Below are positions 1 through 6,224 of a stretch of 7,820 bases of DNA, piece after piece. The notes under the pieces are model-generated. The model saw only the letters and a list, made by a program, of their open reading frames with translations. It searched no databases and was not told the origin of the DNA. The DNA is taken from contig JAAXIL010000163.1 of the NCBI GenBank assembly GCA_012270355.1, positions 4,651-12,470 of the forward strand, written 5' to 3'. This DNA is from Psychrobacter sp. Lineage in GTDB: Bacteria; Pseudomonadota; Gammaproteobacteria; Pseudomonadales; Moraxellaceae. The number at the start of each line of letters is the position of its first letter. Within the stretch, counting starts at the first letter, position 1. Both the position numbers and the translations under genes were made by a program.

Positions 1-32
1 TTCTACCTACCCGTGCGGCTCATCGGATGAAG
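1..32 (-). other. Probable degraded or noisy continuation of polA at the window edge
   Basis: Reading on in the polA frame past the stop at 35..33 gives L-H-P-M-S-R-T-G-R-stop. In family A polymerases the segment after the thumb reads R-V-H-T-S-Y-H-Q-A-x-T-A-T-G-R-L-S. The Arg at residue 713 and the T-G-R at 14..6 have exactly the family spacing, with no gap. Almost every mismatch between them is reachable by one base change, for example Tyr to TAA and Leu to TAG. This suggests the polymerase domain continues off the window and that these bases are low quality or decayed. It could also be unrelated sequence joined here. The family alignment is from memory. Confidence 0.4.
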
Positions 33-2186
33 TTAACTGTTTTGCAGTCGGGCATGTTCGGCAGCATGAACCGCATCGAACGCATCTGTGTAGGTGTTTT
101 TGAGTTTGGCAAGGCTGCGATATTCCAATGCCACATCGACCAGTTCGTGGTCGATTTTGGACAGCACTGCCTCACTGGTCGAATACTGTCCCGACTTGGT
201 TTTCTTACCGCCTACCACGCCCAGTTTATCAAACAAAATCTCACCCAACTGTTTTGGCGAGCCGAGGTTAAATTCTTCATCGGCAATGGCGTAGGCTCGT
301 TTTTCTAGGGCGGTGATTTCTTCGTCAAAACGGGCAGACAGTTCATTTAAAAATGCGCGTGTGAGTAAAATGCCGTCGGCTTCCATTTGCGTAAGAATTT
401 GAGCGACAGGAATTTCTAATTGGTGCAATAAGCGGGTATTAATGTCAGCGTTATCGCCATTGGTCAATTTGTTTTGAAACAACTCAAACAACTGATAAGT
501 GATGTCGGCATCTTCGCAAGCGTAATCACTGGCAATGGCGATGGCGACTTGGTCAAAGGTGACTTGCTTTGCCCCTTTGCCAGCCACGTCCTCAAAGCTG
601 ATGGTTTGCGTGTGCAAATAATGACGGGCGAGGTCGTCCATGCCATGTCGTGTGGCGGCGGCGTTGATAACGTAACTGGCCAACATGGTATCCATTGCCC
701 AGTTCTTTATGTCGAGATTGAGGTTGATGTCATAACGGCTTAACACATGAGCGTCATATTTTAAATGTTGACCAATTTTGCCGATGGCAGGGTTTTCTAA
801 AATCGGTTTAAGGGTGGCAAGTACCTCTTCTCGGTCGAGTTGTTTGGCAGTCAGTTCATCGCCCTCAAGCGAATGGGTGAGGGGAATGTAATAGGCGTCG
901 TGCGGGTGTAAGTCAAATGACAGCCCAACAATCTCGGCAAATCGCCAATCGACATCGGTGGTTTCGGTATCAATCACAAACTGTTTGGCAGATTGTAAAC
1001 GCTCAACCAAGGTGGCAAAGGCAGGTTTGTCTAGCACCGTGTGCCATGCTTTATCGTGAGTTTTGCTGGCTTTGATGTTATCAACAATTTTGTTTTGTCC
1101 CTGCGATTTACTGGCTTGATTTCGTGCCTCGCTGGCTTGTTTGCTGTCGTCAATACTTTGGGCATTGGCAGGGTGGTGGGGGTGGTCGAGCGAGGCGAGT
1201 TCATTTTTAAATTCCAGCTCGGTATATATCGCCCGAAGTTCGTCGATATAGGCGGTGGGGTCGGTGTTAATCCGCAAATCTTCCCAATCTTGCCCAATCT
1301 CAAGGTTGGTGACGATGGTCGCAAGCTGGCTGTTCATGGGAATGTCATCGGCATGCTCAATCAGGTTTTTGCCCGCTCGCCCTTTGATGTTTTCGGCATT
1401 GGCTAAAATTTCGCCCAAACTGCCGTATTCATTTAAGAGTTTCTCCGCTGTTTTTTTACCAATACCAGGCACACCTTTGATGCCGTCGGATGCATCGCCC
1501 ATCAGGGTTAAATAATCGACCATTTGGGCAGGCGTGATACCAAACTTTTTTTGCACGCCTGCCACGTCGGTAACTGCCCCTTTAAAGCTGTCCTCAAGCG
1601 TCACCGCTTCATTCACCAGTTGAGCCATGTCCTTATCGCCTGTGGAAATGACCACGTGATGACCTTTTGCCAATGCCCGATAGGTGAGCGTACCGATAAT
1701 ATCGTCGGCTTCCGCTCCCTCAATACGAAGTATGGGTATGCCAAGGGCAGCAATCAGGCGATGAATGTAGGGGATTTGCTCGGCAAGCTCGACGTCCATT
1801 TTGGGGCGGTTTGCCTTGTATTCCTCGCTCATCGTATGGCGAAAGGTGGGCGATTTGGTGTCAAACGCCACCGCCATGTGTGTGGGGTGATAGCGTCGCA
1901 TCAGCTTATGCAGGGCGTTCAATGTGCCTTTGATGGCGTTGGTCATCAAGCCTTGCGTGGTCATCATGGTTTTGGGCAATGCGTGATAGGTGCGAAACAG
2001 ATAATATGACCCATCGACCAAAATAAATGGCGGTTGGTCTTTATTGATGTGGCTGACGTCCATCGTTGCCACGTCTACCATGTCCGAAAACTTGGGCAAT
2101 TCGTTGGGATTTAGAGCATCGTGCGAGGTGTGGGGCTGGTTTGTATTTGATGATGAAGGGTTTTGAGTGGAATCAGAAGAGGTCAT
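33..2186 (-). CDS. polA: DNA polymerase I, 5'-nuclease and 3'-5' proofreading domains; polymerase domain missing
   Basis: Cytoplasmic enzyme that removes RNA primers and fills gaps in repair and lagging-strand synthesis. Residues 1-50 are a Ser/Asn/Pro-rich extension. The 5'-nuclease follows at about 54-330: VDGS (D58), AFDT (D109), EAEADD (159-162 region), GDKD (184-186) and a helix-hairpin-helix near 230-251 (SDGIKGVPGIGKKTAEK). A Gln/Ser/Lys-rich linker spans about 335-380. The proofreading exonuclease looks catalytically complete: DTE (D406, E408), KYD (D478) and Y555-x3-D559. Thumb sequence follows up to LAKLKNTYTD near 692-701, then a stop at residue 718. Family members are about 900-950 residues, so polymerase motifs A, B and C are absent from the window. 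The frame is intact up to the edge, which favours a contig-end artefact over a true pseudogene. M36 and M42 are alternative starts, since no good ribosome binding site precedes M1. It lies downstream of ohr but is separated by a terminator. Confidence 0.93.
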   Translation of the reverse strand: MTSSDSTQNPSSSNTNQPHTSHDALNPNELPKFSDMVDVATMDVSHINKDQPPFILVDGSYYLFRTYHALPKTMMTTQGLMTNAIKGTLNALHKLMRRYHPTHMAVAFDTKSPTFRHTMSEEYKANRPKMDVELAEQIPYIHRLIAALGIPILRIEGAEADDIIGTLTYRALAKGHHVVISTGDKDMAQLVNEAVTLEDSFKGAVTDVAGVQKKFGITPAQMVDYLTLMGDASDGIKGVPGIGKKTAEKLLNEYGSLGEILANAENIKGRAGKNLIEHADDIPMNSQLATIVTNLEIGQDWEDLRINTDPTAYIDELRAIYTELEFKNELASLDHPHHPANAQSIDDSKQASEARNQASKSQGQNKIVDNIKASKTHDKAWHTVLDKPAFATLVERLQSAKQFVIDTETTDVDWRFAEIVGLSFDLHPHDAYYIPLTHSLEGDELTAKQLDREEVLATLKPILENPAIGKIGQHLKYDAHVLSRYDINLNLDIKNWAMDTMLASYVINAAATRHGMDDLARHYLHTQTISFEDVAGKGAKQVTFDQVAIAIASDYACEDADITYQLFELFQNKLTNGDNADINTRLLHQLEIPVAQILTQMEADGILLTRAFLNELSARFDEEITALEKRAYAIADEEFNLGSPKQLGEILFDKLGVVGGKKTKSGQYSTSEAVLSKIDHELVDVALEYRSLAKLKNTYTDAFDAVHAAEHARLQNS

Positions 2187-2248
2187 AACGGCACTTATTT
2201 ATTTTATTTAAAGGCTTTTTGTCGAATAAAAAGGGTGAAAGTGCGGTT

Positions 2249-2257
2249 AGTATAACA
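2249..2257 (-). promoter_or_regulatory. Putative extended -10 promoter for polA
   Basis: Minus strand reads TGTTATACT, matching the extended -10 pattern TGnTATAAT at all but one position. It sits immediately after the T-run of the ohr terminator and about 60 bases before the polA ATG. No convincing -35 element lies at the right distance because that stretch is the terminator stem, so recognition would rely on the TG extension. This is inference from sequence only. Confidence 0.35.
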
Positions 2258-2290
2258 AAAAACCCTCAGGCTACCTTTAGCTTGAGGGTT
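2254..2290 (-). terminator. Rho-independent terminator of ohr
   Basis: The arms at 2261-2273 and 2278-2290 form a 13-bp stem with one G-U type mismatch and a 4-base loop. Read on the minus strand the stem ends in GAGGGTT and runs straight into a row of T (GGGTTTTTTTG). There is no T-run on the plus-strand side. It lies 30 bases past the ohr stop codon and so ends ohr transcription before polA. Confidence 0.87.
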
Positions 2291-2319
2291 CGATATTTAA
2301 CAATCAATCTGACAAAAAT

Positions 2320-2733
2320 TTACTTCACTTCTGAAGTAACCTCACCAACAATATTGCCTATACGGGCGTTGGAAAAGGGACCAACTGCATCGGCTTTAAC
2401 CACCACTTTCTGCACCTCGGCGGCCGATAAATCGGTGCTTTCTACAATAACATGAATTTTTACACCTAAATTGTAGTCGTGATTGTCACCTTGCAACAAT
2501 TCAACACTCACCTCTGTGGTTGAGCCAAAACTTGCCCCTTCCATCTTTTTGACCACACCTAACGCACTATCAAAACATGAACCATAACCCATGGCAAATA
2601 GTTGCTCTGGGTTGTTGCCGTCTTTCCCTGAGCCGGGCGGAGTCATGTTGATGGTCAAATCGCTGTCGTTTAAGGTGGCTTTGCCCACGCGTCCGTCAGT
2701 TACGGTGGCTTTGGTCGAATACAATGTTTTCAT
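2320..2733 (-). CDS. ohr: Ohr/OsmC-family organic hydroperoxide reductase lacking the resolving cysteine
   Basis: Ohr proteins are small cytoplasmic homodimers that reduce organic and fatty-acid hydroperoxides using a reactive Cys pair recycled by lipoylated proteins. At 137 residues the length fits the family. Visible signature: R15 in the TDGRVGKA segment (active-site Arg), NPEQLFAMGYGSCFDSAL at 41-58 with E43 and the peroxidatic C53, then SNARIGNI at 121-128. The family has CPYSNATRGN at the second site. Here it reads GPFSNARIGN, so the resolving Cys is G118, and C53 is the only Cys in the protein. The codon is GGT, one base from TGT. The start is supported by AAGGA five bases upstream of ATG. 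It is divergent from prfC and ends at a strong terminator. Family assignment is firm. Whether it is still a peroxidase, a one-Cys variant or an OsmC-like relative is open. Confidence 0.9.
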   Translation of the reverse strand: MKTLYSTKATVTDGRVGKATLNDSDLTINMTPPGSGKDGNNPEQLFAMGYGSCFDSALGVVKKMEGASFGSTTEVSVELLQGDNHDYNLGVKIHVIVESTDLSAAEVQKVVVKADAVGPFSNARIGNIVGEVTSEVK

Positions 2734-2857
2734 AAGATTCCTTTTTGGCGAAGAATTAAATTACTTTGTTCAAAAACAACATTTAAGCATATCCATGATA
2801 TACCAAATTGCGTTTTTACACTGTATCACCCTGTGCAAGTAATGCAAATAAAACAAA

Positions 2858-2881
2858 TGCGAAGCCTCTGCACGGCTTGCA
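2858..2881. promoter_or_regulatory. Bulged inverted repeat in the ohr-prfC intergenic region
   Basis: The 198 bases between the divergent ohr and prfC starts hold no gene. Within them TGC-g-AAGCC and GGCTT-GCA form an 8-bp stem with one bulged G and a 7-base loop. It covers the place where the -35 region of the prfC promoter would be. It is followed by T-rich sequence only on the minus strand, where no gene feeds into it. An operator or a weak minus-strand terminator are both possible. A second short dyad, ATATC-cat-GATAT, is at 2789-2801. Confidence 0.3.
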
Positions 2882-2890
2882 AAAATACCT

Positions 2891-2896
2891 TACAAT
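2891..2896 (+). promoter_or_regulatory. Putative -10 element for prfC
   Basis: TACAAT matches the sigma-70 -10 consensus at five of six positions and lies 35 bases before the prfC ATG, giving a leader of roughly 30 bases. The -35 region is poor. The ribosome binding site is also weak (TGAG about nine bases before ATG). Confidence 0.4.
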
Positions 2897-2931
2897 ACGC
2901 CCATTTTTCTATTTTAGTTGCTGAGTAAACC

Positions 2932-4527
2932 ATGACCGTCAATCCGCAAACCCTAAAAAATGAGGTTGCCCGCCGTCGCACCTTTGCCATCATCTCGCAC
3001 CCTGATGCGGGTAAAACCACCATGACCGAAAAGCTGTTGTTGTGGGGGCAAGCCATCCAAGTGGCAGGCGAGGTCAAATCTCGCAAATCCGACCGTCATG
3101 CCACGTCAGATTGGATGAGCATGGAGCAAGAACGGGGCATTTCTATCACCACGTCGGTCATGCAGTTTCCGTATGCCGACCACATGGTTAACCTGCTCGA
3201 CACCCCAGGTCACGCCGACTTTAGTGAAGACACTTACCGCACGCTCACGGCGGTGGACAGTGCCCTCATGGTCATCGATGGGGCAAAAGGCGTGGAGGCA
3301 CGCACCATCAAGCTGATGGAAGTGTGCCGTATGCGGGACACCCCCATCATCTCGTTTGTCAACAAATTAGATCGCCAAATCCGTGACCCACTCGAACTAC
3401 TCGACGAAATCGAAACCGTGCTTGGTATTAAATGCGTTCCCCTCACTTGGCCCGTCGGCATGGGGCAAGACTTTGTTGGCGTGTATCACCTGACCGAGGA
3501 CAAAACCTATTTTTATGAAAAAGGGCATGGCGGAGAGATTACCGAAATCGAAACTCGTGATGGTTACGATTATCCTGATGTGCGAGAGCGACTGGGCGAG
3601 TTGGCGTTTGCTGCCTTTGAAGAGTCGCTGGAGCTGGTGCAAATGGCATTAGAAGATTTTGATGAAGAGGCGTTTTTAAAAGGGGAAATGACCCCCGTGC
3701 TATTTGGCACGGCACTCGGCAACTTTGGCGTAAACATGATTTTGGACACGCTCATTGCCCATGCACCCGCCCCCAAAGACCACCCAACGCAAGAACGAGA
3801 AGTTTTAGCCACCGAGCCGACGTTTAGCGGATTTGTGTTTAAAATTCAGGCAAACATGGATCCTCGCCACCGTGACCGCATCGCATTTTTGCGGGTGTGT
3901 TCGGGCAAATATGAAAAAGGCATGAAAATGAACCACGTTCGCCTCGGCAAAGACGTACGGGTATCGGACGCCTTGACCTTTTTGGCAGGCGATAGAGAAA
4001 GCCTAGAAGAAGCGTACCCAGGGGACATTATCGGATTGCATAATCATGGTACCATCGGTATTGGCGACAGTTTTACCGAAGGCGAGGAGTTAAATTTTAC
4101 GGGCATTCCACATTTTGCCCCTGAACTGTTCCGCCGTGTGGTGCTGAAAGATCCGCTTAAATCCAAAGCGTTGCAAAAAGGCTTGCAACAGCTCTCGGAG
4201 GAGGGAGCAACGCAGGTATTTATGCCTCAGATTAATAACGATTTGATTTTGGGGGCTGTGGGTGTACTTCAGTTTGAAGTTGTTGCCCATCGCCTAAAAG
4301 AAGAGTATAAGGTGCAATGTACGTTTGAGCCAGTGTCGATTGCCACCGTACGCTGGATTCATTGCGATGATGAGGGGGCTTTGGCAAAATTTAAGAAGAA
4401 AGCCCACGACCAACTGTCAATTGATGGTGGGGGCTACTTGACCTACCTTGCCCCCAGTCGTGTCAATCTGCAACTCATGGAAGAGCGTTATCCTGAAGTG
4501 ACGTTTAGCAATACCCGTGAGCACTAA
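2932..4527 (+). CDS. prfC: Peptide chain release factor 3 (RF3)
   Basis: Translational GTPase that removes RF1/RF2 from the ribosome after peptide release. At 531 residues it is the normal length (E. coli RF3 is about 529). All G motifs are visible: G1 SHPDAGKTT at 22-30, G2 RGISITT at 68-74, G3 DTPGH at 90-94 and G4 NKLD at 144-147. Downstream, [17 protein letters not shown] near 309-325 is the domain II signature that separates RF3 from [18 protein letters not shown] near 442-456 and CTFEPV mark the C-terminal domain. No key residue is missing. The ATG gives the usual RF3 N-terminus ([21 protein letters not shown]). It appears monocistronic with its own -10 element. No T-tailed hairpin follows, so some read-through into the next gene 79 bases downstream is possible. 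Confidence 0.98.
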   Translation: MTVNPQTLKNEVARRRTFAIISHPDAGKTTMTEKLLLWGQAIQVAGEVKSRKSDRHATSDWMSMEQERGISITTSVMQFPYADHMVNLLDTPGHADFSEDTYRTLTAVDSALMVIDGAKGVEARTIKLMEVCRMRDTPIISFVNKLDRQIRDPLELLDEIETVLGIKCVPLTWPVGMGQDFVGVYHLTEDKTYFYEKGHGGEITEIETRDGYDYPDVRERLGELAFAAFEESLELVQMALEDFDEEAFLKGEMTPVLFGTALGNFGVNMILDTLIAHAPAPKDHPTQEREVLATEPTFSGFVFKIQANMDPRHRDRIAFLRVCSGKYEKGMKMNHVRLGKDVRVSDALTFLAGDRESLEEAYPGDIIGLHNHGTIGIGDSFTEGEELNFTGIPHFAPELFRRVVLKDPLKSKALQKGLQQLSEEGATQVFMPQINNDLILGAVGVLQFEVVAHRLKEEYKVQCTFEPVSIATVRWIHCDDEGALAKFKKKAHDQLSIDGGGYLTYLAPSRVNLQLMEERYPEVTFSNTREH

Positions 4528-4579
4528 ATCCTTGAGCATTAAAACGACGTGTTAAACCAAAGCATTAAGCGGTAAACCA
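4518..4579 (+). repeat. Cluster of short imperfect direct repeats after prfC
   Basis: TGAGCACTAAA (4518-4528, containing the prfC stop) recurs as TGAGCATTAAA (4533-4543). GCATTAA recurs at 4562-4568. GTTAAACCA (4551-4559) recurs as GGTAAACCA (4571-4579). Between them TTAA-a-ACG-a-CGT-g-TTAA (4538-4554) is nearly palindromic. The pattern looks like small local duplications. No function is evident and no T-run makes it a terminator. Confidence 0.4.
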
Positions 4580-4606
4580 TCAATGAATTGTATAAAGTAA
4601 AAGAGC

Positions 4607-5407
4607 ATGCCAACTTTAAAAAAATCTATCCAAACCAGTTTATTTGCATTGGTCGGATTGACAGTCTCGGCGATTGCAAATGCCGAAGTTGACGGTTTGC
4701 TATATGCCACCACGCCTTTGGATTATGAGTTGCCTAAGCAAATCACCGCAACCTGTTATGAGAAAGAAAACTGCCCATCGATTGAGGTCGTCTATGTGGA
4801 CACCAATCAAGTTTGGCTAAATGTGCAGATGAATCGCCGTATTGAAGAGATTGCGATTGGTAGCACAAGCATGGTGGAAGACGCCCCAAAACCGGCTGGT
4901 ATTATAGAGGCTCTCAATCGGTTTAGCCTGCGTCAGTTAGACGCTTTGCCCAAAGACTCAGGGTTATATTACGCTCTAAGCGTCATGCCACGCTATCAGG
5001 GACACATTGACGATTTTGAATTGTTTGCCATTGATGGCTATACCTATATGGGCGGGGCACACGGTTTGCCATTTACCGAAAATATGGTTTTCGACCTAAA
5101 TACTCGCCAGCAAATAACGCTCGATGATATGCTATTGCCCAAGCAAAAGCCCAAGTTTGAAGCCTTAGCCCATCAAGCCTATCGGCAGTGGATTCGGCAC
5201 GCTATGCCTGATGCCAATGCGGAGGACTATGAACGGGGTTGGACGTTTTCGCTCAGCGACAACGTGACGTTTGGGGCGGACGGCATTGAGATTTTATATC
5301 AACCTTATGAAATTTCCCCTTACGCCATGGGTATGCCTACGTTGGTTGTGGACTACGACCAACTAGACGGCATTATCAAGCCTGAAATCTTGGCAAAATT
5401 GCAGTAA
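4607..5407 (+). CDS. Exported RsiV-like (DUF3298) protein
   Basis: A 266-residue protein with a clear Sec signal peptide: Lys-rich start (PTLKKS), hydrophobic core at about 11-24 and cleavage after A-N-A at 24-26. The mature protein should be periplasmic or surface-exposed. C50 and C56 are its only cysteines and could form a disulfide in an oxidising compartment. The C-terminal half matches the RsiV/DUF3298 pattern as I know it: DGYTYMGGAHG at 143-153, VFDLNTRQQITLDDML at 161-176 and YQPYEISPYAMG at 231-242. In Bacillus RsiV this extracytoplasmic domain binds lysozyme. Here there is no transmembrane anchor or anti-sigma region and no sigma factor gene nearby, so a signalling role is not supported. 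A role in binding lysozyme or cell-wall material is only a guess. The ATG is preceded by AGAG very close to it, a poor binding site. A TATAAA at 4591-4596 is too close to be certain as a promoter. Transcription ends at the hairpin just downstream. Confidence 0.7.
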   Translation: MPTLKKSIQTSLFALVGLTVSAIANAEVDGLLYATTPLDYELPKQITATCYEKENCPSIEVVYVDTNQVWLNVQMNRRIEEIAIGSTSMVEDAPKPAGIIEALNRFSLRQLDALPKDSGLYYALSVMPRYQGHIDDFELFAIDGYTYMGGAHGLPFTENMVFDLNTRQQITLDDMLLPKQKPKFEALAHQAYRQWIRHAMPDANAEDYERGWTFSLSDNVTFGADGIEILYQPYEISPYAMGMPTLVVDYDQLDGIIKPEILAKLQ

Positions 5408-5421
5408 TACCGCTATATAAA

Positions 5422-5457
5422 AAAAGCGGATGCCGTTCAATGATGGCAACCGCTTTT
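5422..5457. terminator. Bidirectional intrinsic terminator between convergent genes
   Basis: Arms 5422-5434 (AAAAGCGG-a-TGCC) and 5445-5457 (GGCA-a-CCGCTTTT) pair over 12 of 13 positions around a 10-base loop. T-rich tails follow on both strands (CGCTTTTATT on plus; CGCTTTTTTTATA on minus). It sits 14 bases past the RsiV-like stop and 18 bases past the DUF4442 gene stop, so it serves both. Confidence 0.88.
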
Positions 5458-5475
5458 ATTGGCTAAGTCGTCAAG

Positions 5476-6138
5476 TTATTTATCCTTCTTACCGTCACGC
5501 CGTGCTTTTAATTCTGCCTTAGGAATCCATGCCCACGTCATCTCGACCGTGATGGGGTCTTTGTCACTGCTCGCCTTTTTATCAGAGCTTCTATCATCAA
5601 TCACACACGGAATCACCATGTCACCCTTTGGCGTATCCAAAATGTACTGGCGTTGTTCATCGGTTAAGGTTGCCACTGCCCCGATTTGTCCTTTTTTAAG
5701 CGGGCGATAAAAATTCACGTTATACGACTTGACCAATAACACCCGATCCGATGGCAAATTCACGCCTAAAATAAAGCCCGTCGCCGTTTCTGCCAACAAA
5801 GTCACTGCCACTGCGTGTACCGAGCCAATGTGATTTTGCACACGTTTGTCGTTCTCAAGGCTGACCACCACTTTATTTGGCGTGACGGTTTCATACACCA
5901 CGCCCGTTGTCCCAACATAGGGCACAATGCGTCCGAAAATTTGCGTCAACACGACTGACTGTGCAGACTTTGGCAACATGTTGGTAGCACTGAGCATTTT
6001 GGTGAAAGTGTTGTTGACAGTGCGAACACCACTGCTATTGTCTGAACCGTCGTGGCTCGTTTGTGACAGAACGTTTTTTAGCGGGGTATGTTTGGCGATA
6101 GATGAGGCGGTATTAAATAGGGTATTGAGGGCAGACAT
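5476..6138 (-). CDS. DUF4442 (hotdog-fold, thioesterase-like) protein
   Basis: A 220-residue protein, predicted cytoplasmic, with no signal peptide or membrane segment. The core at about 66-160 fits a hotdog domain of the DUF4442 type: FGRIVPYVGTTGVV (68-81), then the conserved loop and helix NHIGSVHAVAVTLLAETATG (102-121), then YNVNFYRPLKKGQIGAVATL (139-158). N102, G105 and H108 occupy the segment where hotdog acyl-CoA thioesterases bind substrate and E117 starts the central helix. This suggests an acyl-thioester ligand, but no activity can be assigned. Residues 20-45 and 181-194 (Asp/Ser/Lys-rich) are low-complexity. The start is well supported: AAGGA five bases before ATG within TAAGGAAG. 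It is convergent with the RsiV-like gene and divergent from the McrB-like gene. No functional link to either neighbour is visible. Confidence 0.78.
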   Translation of the reverse strand: MSALNTLFNTASSIAKHTPLKNVLSQTSHDGSDNSSGVRTVNNTFTKMLSATNMLPKSAQSVVLTQIFGRIVPYVGTTGVVYETVTPNKVVVSLENDKRVQNHIGSVHAVAVTLLAETATGFILGVNLPSDRVLLVKSYNVNFYRPLKKGQIGAVATLTDEQRQYILDTPKGDMVIPCVIDDRSSDKKASSDKDPITVEMTWAWIPKAELKARRDGKKDK

Positions 6139-6150
6139 AAACTTCCTTAG

Positions 6151-6179
6151 GTGATAAGCAAATCAAGATACGCTATTAT
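6151..6179 (+). promoter_or_regulatory. Putative sigma-70 promoter for the McrB-like gene
   Basis: GTGATA (6151-6156) and TATTAT (6174-6179) are separated by 17 bases and match the -35 and -10 consensus at four and five of six positions. The predicted start near 6186 gives a leader of about 40 bases. The -10 hexamer lies between the two arms of an inverted repeat. Confidence 0.35.
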
Positions 6180-6194
6180 GCCACATTTGATTTG
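6159..6194. repeat. Perfect 8-bp inverted repeat in a divergent promoter region
   Basis: CAAATCAA (6159-6166) and TTGATTTG (6187-6194) are exact reverse complements separated by 20 bases. They lie in the 86-base space between the divergent DUF4442 and McrB-like genes and flank the putative -10 element. Centre-to-centre spacing is 28 bases, which does not form a simple hairpin terminator. It could be a two-site operator or chance in AT-rich DNA. Confidence 0.4.
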
Positions 6195-6224
6195 TTTTAA
6201 AACTTCCAACTACGCTACTTTCCA

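Noticed and set aside
1524..2009. Long open frame on the plus strand antisense to polA
   Set aside because: It lies entirely over conserved 5'-nuclease codons of polA, has no family-like motifs and is explained by codon bias of the true gene. The same applies to the frame at 1041-1406.
2239..2247. AAGTGCGGT, identical to the core of the Haemophilus influenzae DNA uptake signal
   Set aside because: Only one copy was noticed in 7.8 kb, whereas a genome using this signal has about one per kilobase. A 9-mer once in this length is compatible with chance, and the genes do not look like Pasteurellaceae.
2191..2319. Spacer between ohr and polA as a possible small-RNA gene
   Set aside because: The hairpin is fully explained as the ohr terminator and no independent promoter pointing into it on the minus strand was seen.
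5459..5710. Open frame on the plus strand opposite the DUF4442 gene
   Set aside because: Antisense to a gene with a strong ribosome binding site and recognisable domain; it starts inside the gene spacer with no ribosome binding site and shows no motifs.
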